Shown: positions 50,130-59,755 of the stretch, piece by piece | Layout: every line of letters begins with the position of its first letter | Numbering within the stretch: the stretch's first letter is position 1 | Assembly (NCBI GenBank): GCA_963663025.1 | Contig: OY760073.1 | Span: 1,550,001 to 1,614,000 of the forward strand | DNA from: JAGWBF01 sp963663025 | Lineage (GTDB): Bacteria > Chloroflexota > Dehalococcoidia > Lucifugimonadales > JAGWBF01 | Direction of reading: 5' to 3' | Length of the DNA stretch: 64,000 bases | Program-made: the position numbers and the translations under genes | Notes under the pieces: generated by a model | The model's database searches: none | Told to the model about the DNA's origin: nothing | The model's input: only the letters and a program-made list of their open reading frames with translations

Positions 50130-52988
50130 TTAAAGTTCAGCCGTCACGGCTGCTTCAGCTATGTCTAGCCCCGGCACCTTGGACATGCGGTCCAGGTCCC
50201 TGCTCGCCTGTATCTCCGTTGCAAGCTGGCCAAAAAGGTTGGTGCAGCTAATGCATCCCTTAGGCACGCCGTCTGCAAGGGCGATTTGGGCTTGGAATGT
50301 CCTGGCCGATGTTTGCACCGCCACATGGTCGCCCTCTTTAAGCCCCCTGGCCAGGGCATCCTCGGGGTTCATCTCCGCCAGCTCCTGGCGAATGAGCTGG
50401 TTCCGCCTCCCCGGTTGGACGGTGATTTCCCGCTGGGTCTGGAGGAGCACCCTTCCCGGAAGGAAGGTCAGGGATGAAGCCTCCTGCAGAGATGGGAGAA
50501 GAACCCTGAATTCTATGTCGACCAAGGCCGGTTTTCCCTCGGGGAATCCTGCCGAGTACAGCTCCGCTGTGCCCTCGTGGTCGGTGGATGGGCATGGCCA
50601 TTGCAAGCCCCTGTACTCCTTGCTGGAGTAGAGCACCTGGGTAGGCAGAGGATTGGAAGGGTCGGGCCGGAAAACGGGCCGCGCCTCATCTTCCAGGCGC
50701 CGATGGGAGATCCCGCCGTACTCCGAGACCAGGGATGCGATCTCATCCAGAACATCGGCCGACGATTCGAAGTCGAACCCGGCCGCCCCCATGCGCCTTC
50801 CTATCTCGCCAACCACCCAAAGCTCGGTCTTGGAATCGCCCGGCGGATGCATTGCAGGGTGAAGCAACTGGATCCTTCTCTCGATATTGGTGAATGTCCC
50901 CGCCTTTTCGGCAAAGCCGCTCCGGGGCAGCACCACATCGGCCAGCTCGCCCAGCTCGGTCAGGTAGTGATCATGCACAACAAGCAGGTCCAGCTTGGCC
51001 AGCCCAGCCTTGATGTCTTCCAGGGTCCAGGTCGGCTCTCCGTATGACGAATGCCCCCCCGCCAGCTTGGAAATATCACCGACCATGTACATAGCCTTCA
51101 GCGTGCCATCGATTGCTGCCTCGATCATTGCCGCCATGTCCAATCCGGTCTCGATGGGAACCAGGGCTCCCCAAGCATATTCCATGACATGCCTGTCGCT
51201 GGCGCTATAGACGGAACGGTGCCCCGGCAGCATCCGGGGAGAACAACCGGCATCCCATGCCCCCTGGCCGTTAGCCCCTGGCCTGAGCGGGTATATTCCG
51301 GAGGAAGGTTTCCCAAGGTTGCCAGTCGCCAGGGCCAGTTCGGCGATTGCCACGCCGCAATCGTGGTGCAGCTCTTGGGATATGTTGTCCAACGCGTAGA
51401 ATATGGCCGAGCTTCCAGATCCGGCGTAGGTGCGGGCGGCAGTGGCTACATCTTCGGAGGGCACCCCCGTTTGGTTGGCGATGTCATTCAGGTCCAGGCT
51501 TTCCACGGATGAGCGCAGCCCGCCGACATCTATGCCTTGCTCCTCCAGCCATTCCCCGGATTCCAGGCCCTCGTCGAAGATGACCTTCAGCATTCCCCCC
51601 AGAAGCAGCAGTTCGGTCCCGGGGCGGGGCCTGAGCCACAGGTCGGAGTAACGGGTCAGCTCCACTTCCCGAGGATCGATTATGATCAGCTTGGCGCCCT
51701 TCTTGACCGCCTTCTTGATAGGAAGGGCGGCCACGTTGTGCTCTTCGGTGATGTTGGAGTTGATGCCCAGGATGCAGGCTGCCCCCTCCAGCTCCCAAAT
51801 CGGATTGGTGGACGAATCGTAGCCCAGCACATCCATCAGGCCGGTGGTCATCTGCGGTCGAAGGTCTGAGGAGTGATCAACGTTGTTGGAAACCATCACC
51901 GACCTTGCGAACTTCTGGGCCAGGTAATGCTCCTCGGTGGTGCTGTCGTGGGAGGTAAGGATTGCGAACTGGTCTCCCTTGTATGGGGGCAGCCTGGAAG
52001 CGATGTGGTCCAGCACCTCATCCCAGGTTGCTTCCTCCAGCTTACCTGAAGCCTCCCGGCGCATGAGGGGGGTCGTCAGCCTGTTCTTCTTTGTCAAGAA
52101 GTCCATTCCGAACTTACCCTTGAAGCAGGCCTGGCCATGGTTGGTAGGGGAGCTTAGCTCCGGTATGGCACGAATGATCTGTCCCTTGCGGTTGATCTCC
52201 AGGTTTACCTGGCAGCCCACGGGGCAGAAGGGACAGATGGTCGGCTTGACCTCGGCCGCCTTCTCCCACTTGTGATCCCGCTCGACCAGCGCCCCTACAG
52301 GACACACATCCAGGCAAGCGCCGCAGAACTCGCAGCCCGATTCCAGCAGGGAGGTGCCGTGGGATGTGCCCACCAAGGCGCGCCCGGCCCGCTCGGTGAA
52401 GGTGATGGCGTTGTCTCCCCGGACCTCTTCGCACACCCGAACGCATCGTCCGCAGACGATGCAGAGGTTGTAGTCTCGATCGTAGAAGGGGTCGCCCGTC
52501 TCCACCGGCAGGTCCCGGTACTTGTATCCCAGGGGTGACTCCAGCACCATCTCAAGATGCCGGGTCGTGTCCTTGAGCTCGCAGCGTTCATTCTTGGGGC
52601 AGGTGACGCACCGGTCATTGACCGACACATGGCGGAGGCACACATCCTGGGGACCGCAGAGGTCTATGCGATGGCAGGTTAGACAGCCGTTGGGGTGCTC
52701 GGAAATGAGCATCTCCATAACTGACTTCCTGAGCTTCTCCACTCCCTCGGACTTGCTGTTCACCACCATGCCATCGGCAACGGGCAAGGTGCAGGACGCG
52801 GGGAAGCCCCGGCCTCCTTCCACCTCGACCAGGCAAAGACGGCACGCAGCGTAGGGCTTCATGCCGGGGTGATAGCACAGGTAGGGCACGTACAGGCCAG
52901 CCTCGATGGCTGCTTCCAGCAGCATCTTCCCCGGCTGGGCCTTGAACTCCACCCCGTCCATCGTGATGGTGAACTCTTCAGCCATCAT
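50130..52988 (-). CDS. NuoG/FdhA-like multi-iron-sulfur molybdopterin-fold subunit lacking the active-site Cys/Sec
   Basis: A 952-aa protein. Residues 1-80 form a [2Fe-2S] ferredoxin (CYHPGMKPYAACRLCLVEVE). A His/Cys-type cluster region follows (NGCLTCHRIDLCGPQDVC), then two 4Fe-4S motifs (CIVCGRCVRVCEE, CEFCGACLDVCPVGAL), the MopB cluster (ICPFCPVGCQVNLE) and the long MopB and dinucleotide-binding parts. NAD-dependent formate dehydrogenases have HCARVUHGP; here it reads NNVDHSSDLRPQ, so Arg stands where Cys/Sec should be and a formate dehydrogenase is unlikely. It acts instead as a NuoG-like electron conductor or an unknown oxidoreductase. Its start directly follows the nuoF stop, with GGAGG overlapping that stop. 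Confidence 0.85.
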   Translation of the reverse strand: MMAEEFTITMDGVEFKAQPGKMLLEAAIEAGLYVPYLCYHPGMKPYAACRLCLVEVEGGRGFPASCTLPVADGMVVNSKSEGVEKLRKSVMEMLISEHPNGCLTCHRIDLCGPQDVCLRHVSVNDRCVTCPKNERCELKDTTRHLEMVLESPLGYKYRDLPVETGDPFYDRDYNLCIVCGRCVRVCEEVRGDNAITFTERAGRALVGTSHGTSLLESGCEFCGACLDVCPVGALVERDHKWEKAAEVKPTICPFCPVGCQVNLEINRKGQIIRAIPELSSPTNHGQACFKGKFGMDFLTKKNRLTTPLMRREASGKLEEATWDEVLDHIASRLPPYKGDQFAILTSHDSTTEEHYLAQKFARSVMVSNNVDHSSDLRPQMTTGLMDVLGYDSSTNPIWELEGAACILGINSNITEEHNVAALPIKKAVKKGAKLIIIDPREVELTRYSDLWLRPRPGTELLLLGGMLKVIFDEGLESGEWLEEQGIDVGGLRSSVESLDLNDIANQTGVPSEDVATAARTYAGSGSSAIFYALDNISQELHHDCGVAIAELALATGNLGKPSSGIYPLRPGANGQGAWDAGCSPRMLPGHRSVYSASDRHVMEYAWGALVPIETGLDMAAMIEAAIDGTLKAMYMVGDISKLAGGHSSYGEPTWTLEDIKAGLAKLDLLVVHDHYLTELGELADVVLPRSGFAEKAGTFTNIERRIQLLHPAMHPPGDSKTELWVVGEIGRRMGAAGFDFESSADVLDEIASLVSEYGGISHRRLEDEARPVFRPDPSNPLPTQVLYSSKEYRGLQWPCPSTDHEGTAELYSAGFPEGKPALVDIEFRVLLPSLQEASSLTFLPGRVLLQTQREITVQPGRRNQLIRQELAEMNPEDALARGLKEGDHVAVQTSARTFQAQIALADGVPKGCISCTNLFGQLATEIQASRDLDRMSKVPGLDIAEAAVTAEL

Positions 52989-54701
52989 CTACCTCCTCAC
53001 CGCGACGGGAGAGTACCGCTCGGAGGCGCAGACTCCCGTTGGGCAGCGCCTGTTGACCATGTGCTCTTCGAACTCATCCCCGAAATACCGGAGGGCGGAG
53101 GCGACGGGATTGAATCCCAGTTGCCCATGTCCGCATAGGGAGCCCGCCTGCATGTCCTGCCCAACCTTGCGCATCAGGTCCAGGTCGTCCGGCTGGCTTC
53201 GGAGCTCGCATATCCGCTCCAGGACCTCCAGCAGATGGGTCATCCCCAAGCGGCAGGGGAAGCACTTGCCGCAGGACTCGTACTGGCAGAAGGCGATGAG
53301 GGAACGGGTAAGGTCTACAGCGCAGGAGTCGTCGGCCGCCGCAATTATTCCCCCAGAACCCAGAATCGCGCCAACTCCAGCCATTGCTTCGAAGTCCAAT
53401 GGGATATCCGTCTGGTCCGAACCCAGGACGCCTCCCAGCGGACCTCCCGTTTGCAGGAGCTTCAGCTTCCTGTCGCCGGATACTCCTCCAGCCACCTTGT
53501 ACACCACGTCCCCAAGGGTCAGGCCGAAGGGAAGCTCAACCATTCCCGGGTGCACTAGGTCCCCGGACAGGCAGAGGATGGCAGTGCCCTTGCTCCGGTC
53601 CCGGCCGATGCCGGCGAACCAGTCACCCCCCTGGCGGATGATCTCGGGCACGTAGGAGAGGGTCTTGACGTTGTTGATGTTGCTGGGCTTGCCGAACAGG
53701 CCAACCTGGGCCGGGAATGGAGGCCGGTAGCGGGGCATAGCCCGCCCTCCCTCGATGGCTTCCATCAGGGCGGTTTCCTCGCCCGAAACATAGGAATCGC
53801 CGGTAAGGGCGACCTCCAGGTGGAAGCCGAAATCGGAGCCGAAGATGCTGTCGCCCAGGAAGCCCAGCTCCCGGGCCTGCTCGACGGCGGTCTGCGTTCG
53901 CTCGATGGGGCCTTCGTGGCCGTGCCGTATGAATATGTACCCGAACCGGGCCCCGGTGGCGTACCCAGCGAGAATCATCCCCTCCACCAGGGTGTGGGGG
54001 TCGCTGTCCAGGATGCCCTTATCGTTAAAGGCTCCCGGGTCACCTTCTTCGCAATTGCACAGAATGTACTTGACGGGTTCGGTGGACCGGGCTAGGAAAC
54101 TCCACTTGGTCGCCGTTGGGAAGGCGGCTCCACCCCTTCCTCTGAGGCCCGACTTGTTGACCTCCTCCAGCACCTCTTCGGGGGTCATTCCGGTCACAGC
54201 CTTGTGGAGGGCCGAGTAGCCCCCGTTGGCTACATACTGGCTGATGTCGTAGGGGTCGATGTTGCCCGCGTTGCGCAGGGCAATGCGTACCTGTTCCTTC
54301 ATCATGGGGTGCTGGGCCAAATCCTCGTACTCGCCCGTCCCGTTCTCTCCCAGGAAGCCAAGGGCAAGGTCGGGGTCCGGCTTCTTTTCAACCAGGTGGG
54401 ATGAGATGATCGCTGGGACTGCATCGGGGGTCACGCCCGCATAAAACATGCGGGAGCCTCCGGGCATGGTGATATCTACCAAGGGCTCAGCAAAGCAGAG
54501 CCCCATGCATCCCACTTCGTTAAGCGTTGCATCGATATTCCGGGACTTCAGCTCCCGTTTGATGCTTTCGATCACCTCCAGCGCCCCGGCGGCCTTCCCG
54601 CACAAGGCTGTACCCACCCTGATATGGGCGGCATCGCCGGAGGTCAGGGAAGCCCACTTCTGTTCCGCCTGGGCTTTAATCTGCTGGAAATTGTTCGGCA
54701 T
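52989..54701 (-). CDS. nuoF: NuoF/HydB-like NADH-binding flavoprotein subunit
   Basis: A 570-aa protein. An N-terminal thioredoxin-like region (GTALCGKAAGALEV, NEVGCMGLCFAEPLVDI) retains only part of the [2Fe-2S] ligands. The core has NADH/FMN-binding GLRGRGGAAFPTATKWSFLA, CNCEEGDPGAFNDKGILDSD and the 4Fe-4S site ESCGKCFPCRLGMTHL with a distal Cys in SLCGHGQLG. It is the diaphorase of a soluble NADH-linked complex with NuoE and the NuoG-like protein. The membrane arm genes of Complex I are absent here, so this is a standalone NADH module. Confidence 0.92.
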   Translation of the reverse strand: MPNNFQQIKAQAEQKWASLTSGDAAHIRVGTALCGKAAGALEVIESIKRELKSRNIDATLNEVGCMGLCFAEPLVDITMPGGSRMFYAGVTPDAVPAIISSHLVEKKPDPDLALGFLGENGTGEYEDLAQHPMMKEQVRIALRNAGNIDPYDISQYVANGGYSALHKAVTGMTPEEVLEEVNKSGLRGRGGAAFPTATKWSFLARSTEPVKYILCNCEEGDPGAFNDKGILDSDPHTLVEGMILAGYATGARFGYIFIRHGHEGPIERTQTAVEQARELGFLGDSIFGSDFGFHLEVALTGDSYVSGEETALMEAIEGGRAMPRYRPPFPAQVGLFGKPSNINNVKTLSYVPEIIRQGGDWFAGIGRDRSKGTAILCLSGDLVHPGMVELPFGLTLGDVVYKVAGGVSGDRKLKLLQTGGPLGGVLGSDQTDIPLDFEAMAGVGAILGSGGIIAAADDSCAVDLTRSLIAFCQYESCGKCFPCRLGMTHLLEVLERICELRSQPDDLDLMRKVGQDMQAGSLCGHGQLGFNPVASALRYFGDEFEEHMVNRRCPTGVCASERYSPVAVRR

Positions 54702-54720
54702 AGGTACCTGCGGTCTTCTC

Positions 54721-55224
54721 TTAAGCTTCGAGGATCTCGGAGACCATTTTCCCGGCTTCTCCAGGGCTGACTCTCCCGTGGAGATGATGGTCTATGCTGA
54801 TGACCGGCCCCTGGGAGCAAGCTCCCAGGCAGGTGCTCAGGCGCACGCTGGCGTTCCCGCCGGGAACATCCCCCTCCGCCTCCAGCCCTGCCGCATCCAA
54901 CACCGCCCTCACCACCTTCATGGCGCCCAAGACATGGCAGGTGGCGCCCCAGCACACCTCCACGCTGTGGGAGCAGGGGGGATCCACGCGGAAGTTGGTG
55001 TAGAAGGAGGCCACACCCCACACATCGTTCACTGTGGTCTGGGTGTAGCTGGCTACTTCTTCTATGGCCTCACCGGGAAGGTAGCCCACGGCATCCTGCA
55101 CTGCAAGGAGAGACGACAGCACCGTGACGGTCCCTTGAGGTTGGGAGGCTATGGCTGCCTTGAGCTCCTCCCTAGTTCCCTGGAACCCTTCCTTCATCCT
55201 GCGAGCGCTCTTCCCCACAACCAT
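54721..55224 (-). CDS. nuoE: NuoE-like [2Fe-2S] subunit
   Basis: A 167-aa thioredoxin-like ferredoxin subunit. The helical N-terminus has LLAVQDAVGYLPGEAIEEVA and FYTNFRVDPP; ligands are VCWGATCHVLGA (C-x4-C) and STCLGACSQGPVISID (C-x3-C). It is first in the nuoE-nuoF-nuoG-like-fpr operon and forms the NADH dehydrogenase core with NuoF. A weak -35/-10 pair (TTGTGG, 17 bp, TACCAT at 55289-55261) lies about 37 bases before its start. Confidence 0.92.
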   Translation of the reverse strand: MVVGKSARRMKEGFQGTREELKAAIASQPQGTVTVLSSLLAVQDAVGYLPGEAIEEVASYTQTTVNDVWGVASFYTNFRVDPPCSHSVEVCWGATCHVLGAMKVVRAVLDAAGLEAEGDVPGGNASVRLSTCLGACSQGPVISIDHHLHGRVSPGEAGKMVSEILEA

Positions 55225-55339
55225 ATTCGCTCGTGAAACTTGTAACTATCGAGCAAGCTCATGGTAGCATACCCGCCAGTTCCCCACAACGCAGGTGCGC
55301 ATGCAAAGACCCTCGGTCTTTCGGTACCCGAGAGGCGGG

Positions 55340-56668
55340 TCATCCACTAAGGCCGGCATCTTCCAGGACGGCAGCTGCGACTTCCTGCCCCAGTCTGACG
55401 CTGTAGTTGGTGCCCCTATCCTCGGGATAGATCTGGGTGGTGTTGGCAAGGTACAGCCCGGGGACGGGTGTCCTCAGGTCGGGAATGCGGCTTGTGTAGT
55501 TCACGCCGATGATGGGCTGGGCGGCATCCACCTTGTGGTGATGGTAGGTTTGAATCCATGACGGATCGAACTGGGGGTTTATCTTGCCCAGATGGCCTAT
55601 GTACTCCTTGGCCAGCTCTTCAGGCCCCATCTGATAGATGGGGTTCTCCCGGCTAGGGTAGTTGGTGAGATAGACCACATGCTTCCCGCCGTAGAGGGAC
55701 GGGTCAACCAGGTTCGTCTGCTCGATCACCCCAACGAAGGGCAGCTCCCTGTCAGCTATGTTCATCCAATACATGGGAGACAGGGGACGGTCCAACTCCA
55801 GGATCAGCAGCACGGCGGAAAGGTAGGTTACGTCGGTCAGTTTCCTGGAGTATGATTCGGGCATGGGGGGCGCGATGCGGGTGAACACATAGGAGGGTGT
55901 GGTGGCGATAACAGCGTCGTAGCCGCGCACTTCTCCTTTTGACCCTTCGGTATCAACCACCAGGCCCTTTGCCCTCCCGTCTTCCACCACTATCGAACTC
56001 ACCATGGCTGAGGTGGTCACCGCGCTTCCGAGCTCCTGGACGCGCTCACCCAGGCGGTCGAACACCTCTCCAAAGCTGCCCATTGGGTAGCCCAGCTTCT
56101 CGCGCTCCCACACCTTTCCCCGGGAAGCCACCCGCAGGTAGATCTTGCCCCAGAGCCAGGTCATGCTTATCTCTTCGTAGTGCTCCCCAAACTTGCCCCT
56201 AAGCAGGGGCTGCCACACTACCTCGTAGGCCTTCTGCCCAACCCGCTTTCGCAGCCACTCGGCAGCTGTTTCTCCCTCGAACTTTAGCCCCCGGCGTGTC
56301 TTCTGAAGGTACAAGGTGACCATGCCCAGCCGGATCCGGTCTTGTATGCTCAAGGGCGAGAAGGTCAGCAAGTCCTTGGGTGTGCTGAATCTCCATATCC
56401 GTCCCCCATGGAACAGACCCACCTTGGACTCAATCCACGCAAGCTTATGGCCCAGTCCAAGCTCGTGGATCAGGTCGACCATGTGAGTGTCGCTCATGAA
56501 CAGGTGGTGGTACCCCCGCTCCAACCTGCCTCCGCCCACATCGAAGGTGGAAGCCTGGCCACCCAGGAAAGGGGCCGCCTCGAACACCTCGGCCGTGTGA
56601 CCCAGCTTGGCAAGGGCATGCGCGGCGGCCAGCCCCGCTGCCCCGGCGCCAATAATTCCGACCTTCAC
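55340..56668 (-). CDS. FAD-dependent amine oxidase/phytoene desaturase-like oxidoreductase
   Basis: A 442-aa flavoprotein with the N-terminal dinucleotide fold VGIIGAGAAGLAAAHALAKL and Glu ending in VFEA, then FLGGQASTFDVGGGRLERGY. The C-terminal FAD contact is GLYLANTTQIYPEDRGTNYS. It belongs to the NAD(P)-binding Rossmann/amine oxidase group that includes protoporphyrinogen oxidase and carotenoid desaturases; the substrate is unknown. It overlaps the flippase-like gene as ATGA, so the two act together, perhaps on an isoprenoid or surface lipid. Confidence 0.85.
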   Translation of the reverse strand: MKVGIIGAGAAGLAAAHALAKLGHTAEVFEAAPFLGGQASTFDVGGGRLERGYHHLFMSDTHMVDLIHELGLGHKLAWIESKVGLFHGGRIWRFSTPKDLLTFSPLSIQDRIRLGMVTLYLQKTRRGLKFEGETAAEWLRKRVGQKAYEVVWQPLLRGKFGEHYEEISMTWLWGKIYLRVASRGKVWEREKLGYPMGSFGEVFDRLGERVQELGSAVTTSAMVSSIVVEDGRAKGLVVDTEGSKGEVRGYDAVIATTPSYVFTRIAPPMPESYSRKLTDVTYLSAVLLILELDRPLSPMYWMNIADRELPFVGVIEQTNLVDPSLYGGKHVVYLTNYPSRENPIYQMGPEELAKEYIGHLGKINPQFDPSWIQTYHHHKVDAAQPIIGVNYTSRIPDLRTPVPGLYLANTTQIYPEDRGTNYSVRLGQEVAAAVLEDAGLSG

Positions 56669-57744
56669 CTAGCCTCTCCTTCTCCGGTTATGGCATCGGT
56701 TCCCAGCCCTCCTGGCGCGGATACGGACAGGTCTTTGCTGCTGGCCAATCGGGTGAGGGAAAGGTTCTCCCGCCAGAGGAACACCAACCCTAAAAGGCTA
56801 ACTGGCAGCCACAGGGTGATGATGTGCACAAAGAACACGTAGGCCGTGGCTGCGTCCCCGCCCACGCCGAAGGCCAGCAGCGTGCTCTTGGCGACGACCT
56901 CGAAAGGTCCGATTCCTCCGATGCTGGACGGCACAGCGGTAGCCAGGTTCGAGGTGGCAGTAACCAGCAGGATCACCTGGAAAGGCTGACCCAGGTCGAA
57001 GGCCAGAGCCATCACGTAGTACACCAACACCTCGACCAGCCAGACGGGAGCGGACAAGGCGCACATGATCAGCAGCTTCCTGGGGCTCCTGAGGGCGACA
57101 AGGCCTTCCATGAGTTGGAGTCCCAGCCTTGTGGCGGTCTCCTGAAAGCCCGATGGAAGAAGAGAGGCAAGGAAGCGAACAAGGGCGTTCCCCATCCAGG
57201 GACGGAGGGCCAGCAGGACAAGGCAGACAAATCCTCCCATAAAGGCGACGATCACCAGGATGCTGAGCGCCAGCCACCAAGTCCTAATGTTCCCGGCTTC
57301 GTCCCTGAGGACATCTGTCCAGGGGAGGAAGGGCCAGACTACGGCAACCAGCAGGAGCAGCGTCAGCCCATCCATCAGCCTTTCGACGCCGATGGTGGCC
57401 AGGCCCGAGGCCTTGCTGATTCCCTCCTTTTCTCCCAGGAAGTGGGCGCGCACAAGCTCCCCCAGCCGGATGGGCAAGAGGTTGTTTGCCATGTATCCGA
57501 TGGCGACTATTGGGTAGAGTCCCAAGGGAGAAACGGGCTTGAGGTGGAGCAGCAAATACCGCCAACGGAAGCAGCGAATGCCCAAGGCGAAGAAATACAG
57601 GAGGACTGCAGGGCCGAGATAGAGGTACTTGCCCGCATCCGCCAACTCTCCACGCACTTCCTGGAAGTCCACCCTCCACAGGAAGAGGAAGAGAAAGGCC
57701 GCGGAAACAACAATCCCCAGCCAGAACCGGCGGGCTGTCAGCAA
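56665..57744 (-). CDS. Lysylphosphatidylglycerol synthetase TM-region/UPF0104 flippase-like protein
   Basis: A 359-aa protein with about eight membrane helices. The family block YMANNLLPIRLGELVRAHFL is clear, with LATIGVERLMDGLTLLLLVA and SSIGGIGPFEVV. UPF0104 proteins are thought to move polyprenyl-linked or lipid-linked compounds across the membrane. The start is TTG at 57744, with GGAG upstream. It is coupled to the FAD oxidoreductase by ATGA and divergent from gatC; the 193-base spacer holds no gene I can see. Confidence 0.85.
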   Translation of the reverse strand: MLTARRFWLGIVVSAAFLFLFLWRVDFQEVRGELADAGKYLYLGPAVLLYFFALGIRCFRWRYLLLHLKPVSPLGLYPIVAIGYMANNLLPIRLGELVRAHFLGEKEGISKASGLATIGVERLMDGLTLLLLVAVVWPFLPWTDVLRDEAGNIRTWWLALSILVIVAFMGGFVCLVLLALRPWMGNALVRFLASLLPSGFQETATRLGLQLMEGLVALRSPRKLLIMCALSAPVWLVEVLVYYVMALAFDLGQPFQVILLVTATSNLATAVPSSIGGIGPFEVVAKSTLLAFGVGGDAATAYVFFVHIITLWLPVSLLGLVFLWRENLSLTRLASSKDLSVSAPGGLGTDAITGEGEAR

Positions 57745-57937
57745 TTACCTATAGCTCCAGGGCGAGGGCCATGAATGGACTGGAAATCGAAAAAGACCAT
57801 ATCCTTGCAGCAGCACCCAGTATATGCAGGGCTGGTCGCAGAAACAAGGAGGGACATGACATGTTCCATCTACCTTGAGGTAACTATCGGGGTTTGCTAG
57901 ACTCTTGCGAAAGCAGGCCGAAAGGGCAAGCCACAGG

Positions 57938-58228
57938 GTGCCAATTAGACGCCAAGAAGTCCTCCACATAGCCTCATTGTGTCGCATCGGCGTCACCGAA
58001 GATGACCTGGAATCGCTCCAGGAAAAGCTGTCCCAGGTCCTCGATCTCTTCCGGAGCCTGGACGAGGTTGATACGTCCGACACACCCCCTTCCGACCACT
58101 CGGGGTCCCTGGAGAGCGTGATGCGCTCGGACGAAGCCTCCGATTCCGCGCCCCGCGAAGCGATGCTGGCCAATGCACCAGCTACCCAGAACGAGCTGAT
58201 TCGCGTCATGGCTGTGCTGGAAGGTTAG
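57938..58228 (+). CDS. gatC: Glutamyl-tRNA(Gln) amidotransferase subunit C
   Basis: A 96-aa protein from the GTG at 57938 (PIRRQEVLHIASLCRIGVTE), with AAAGGG 11 bases upstream; TTG at 57905 would add 11 unconserved residues. EVLHIASLCRIGVTEDDLES, LSQVLDLFRSLDEVDTSDT and MRSDEA ... NAPATQNELIRV are typical of GatC, which wraps GatA and GatB. It ends 11 bases before gatA. GatB is not in this window. Confidence 0.88.
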   Translation: MPIRRQEVLHIASLCRIGVTEDDLESLQEKLSQVLDLFRSLDEVDTSDTPPSDHSGSLESVMRSDEASDSAPREAMLANAPATQNELIRVMAVLEG

Positions 58229-58239
58229 GGAGCAGCAAG

Positions 58240-59694
58240 ATGGCCGCCCTGCATGACCTGACCCTCATGGAAGTCCACCGTCTGCTGGAACGCCGGGAGG
58301 TGAGCCCTGTCGATGTGACGGATTCCTCCCTGCGAAGAATCGATGATGTGGAAAAGCGGATGGGGGCCTTCATATCCGTAGATGGCGACTTGGCCCTCAA
58401 GACCGCCGGCAGCCTAGAACAAGACGGGACCGGAGAAGCTTCCCCCCTGGCCGGCATACCCATGCAGATAAAGGACTCCATTTGCACGATGGACCTGCCG
58501 ACAACCTGCGCCTCCCGGATGCTGGAGCAGTTCCGGCCCGGCTATGATGCGACGGCTGTGGAGAAGCTCTCCTCGCGAGGGGCTATCCTCTTGGGCAAAG
58601 GAAACATGGATGAGTTCGCCATGGGTTCATCCACCGAGACCTCGGCGTTCCACCCCACCCACAACCCCTGGGACATGGAACGGGTCCCCGGGGGCAGCAG
58701 CGGTGGGGGCGCGGCGGCGGTTGCAGCGGGAGAAGCCTACTACGCCCTGGGTTCCGACACCGGCGGAAGCATCCGCCAGCCCGCATCCTTGTGCGGCGTC
58801 GTCGGCCTGAGACCCACCTATGGCTTGGTGAGCCGCTACGGCCTCATCGCCTTTGCTTCCTCCCTGGACCAGATAGGCCCCATCACAAGGGATGTTGCCG
58901 ACTGCGCTCTGGTTCTGTCAGCCATAGCTGGTAAAGACAGCCGGGACTCCACCTCCATCGCAACGCCCGAGGGGGACTACATATCGGGGCTTAGCCAGGA
59001 CGTACGGGGGCTCCGCTTGGGGGTGCCCAGGGAGTATTTTGTCGATGGGTTGGACTCCGGGGTGGGGGAGGCTGTCAGAGAAGCCATCGGGGTGCTAGAA
59101 GGGCTGGGTGGCCGAGTGGAAGAGGTCTCGCTGCCCACGACTCCACATGCCCTCGCGTGCTATTACATCCTGGCTCTTTCCGAGTGCTCTGCCAACCTGG
59201 CCCGGTACGATGGCGCCAAGTTTGGCTACTCCCACCAGGAAGCCTCCACCATGTGGGAGGGCGTGGAAAAGACCCGGCAGTACGGCTTCGGCGAGGAAGT
59301 CAAACGGCGGATCATGCTGGGCACCTACGCTCTTTCTGCGGGATACTACGATGCCTACTACCTGAAGGCCCAAAAAGTGCGTACCCTGATACGAGAAGAG
59401 TTCGATAGGGTGTTTGAAGAATGTGATGCCATCGTGACGCCCACCGCGCCAACCACGGCGTTCCGCCTGGGGGAGCGCTCCGATGACCCAGTGCAGATGT
59501 ACTTGGGCGATATATTCACTGTGCCGGCCAGTGTGGCGGGGATTCCAGCCATATCCGTCCCCTGCGGGTTCTCCCGGGGGCTGCCCGTCGGCATGCAGAT
59601 CGTCGGCCCCTCCCTGTCGGAACAGACCCTGCTGAACATCGCATACGCCTACGAGCAGGTGACGAACTGGCACACCCAAAGGCCACCCCTGTAA
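58240..59694 (+). CDS. gatA: Glutamyl-tRNA(Gln) amidotransferase subunit A
   Basis: A 484-aa amidase-signature enzyme that liberates ammonia from glutamine for transamidation of misacylated Glu-tRNA(Gln). The catalytic Lys is in GIPMQIKDSICTM, and the Ser-cisSer pair in VPGGSSGGGAAAVAAGEAYY and LGSDTGGSIRQPAS. C-terminal FTVPASVAGIPAISVPCGFS and LPVGMQIVGPSLSEQTLL complete the family. ATG at 58240 follows GGAGCAGCAAG. With asnS next door, the complex is most likely needed for Gln-tRNA only. Confidence 0.95.
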   Translation: MAALHDLTLMEVHRLLERREVSPVDVTDSSLRRIDDVEKRMGAFISVDGDLALKTAGSLEQDGTGEASPLAGIPMQIKDSICTMDLPTTCASRMLEQFRPGYDATAVEKLSSRGAILLGKGNMDEFAMGSSTETSAFHPTHNPWDMERVPGGSSGGGAAAVAAGEAYYALGSDTGGSIRQPASLCGVVGLRPTYGLVSRYGLIAFASSLDQIGPITRDVADCALVLSAIAGKDSRDSTSIATPEGDYISGLSQDVRGLRLGVPREYFVDGLDSGVGEAVREAIGVLEGLGGRVEEVSLPTTPHALACYYILALSECSANLARYDGAKFGYSHQEASTMWEGVEKTRQYGFGEEVKRRIMLGTYALSAGYYDAYYLKAQKVRTLIREEFDRVFEECDAIVTPTAPTTAFRLGERSDDPVQMYLGDIFTVPASVAGIPAISVPCGFSRGLPVGMQIVGPSLSEQTLLNIAYAYEQVTNWHTQRPPL

Positions 59695-59755
59695 AGATCC
59701 AACCCGTCGGCAGCATCTGGGCCGGCGGTCCGAATAACTCCCGGAGAAGGGCAAG

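Noticed and set aside
50130..52988. Selenocysteine-containing formate dehydrogenase
   Set aside because: No UGA is present, and the Cys/Sec position is occupied by Arg; only the iron-sulfur and fold motifs match.
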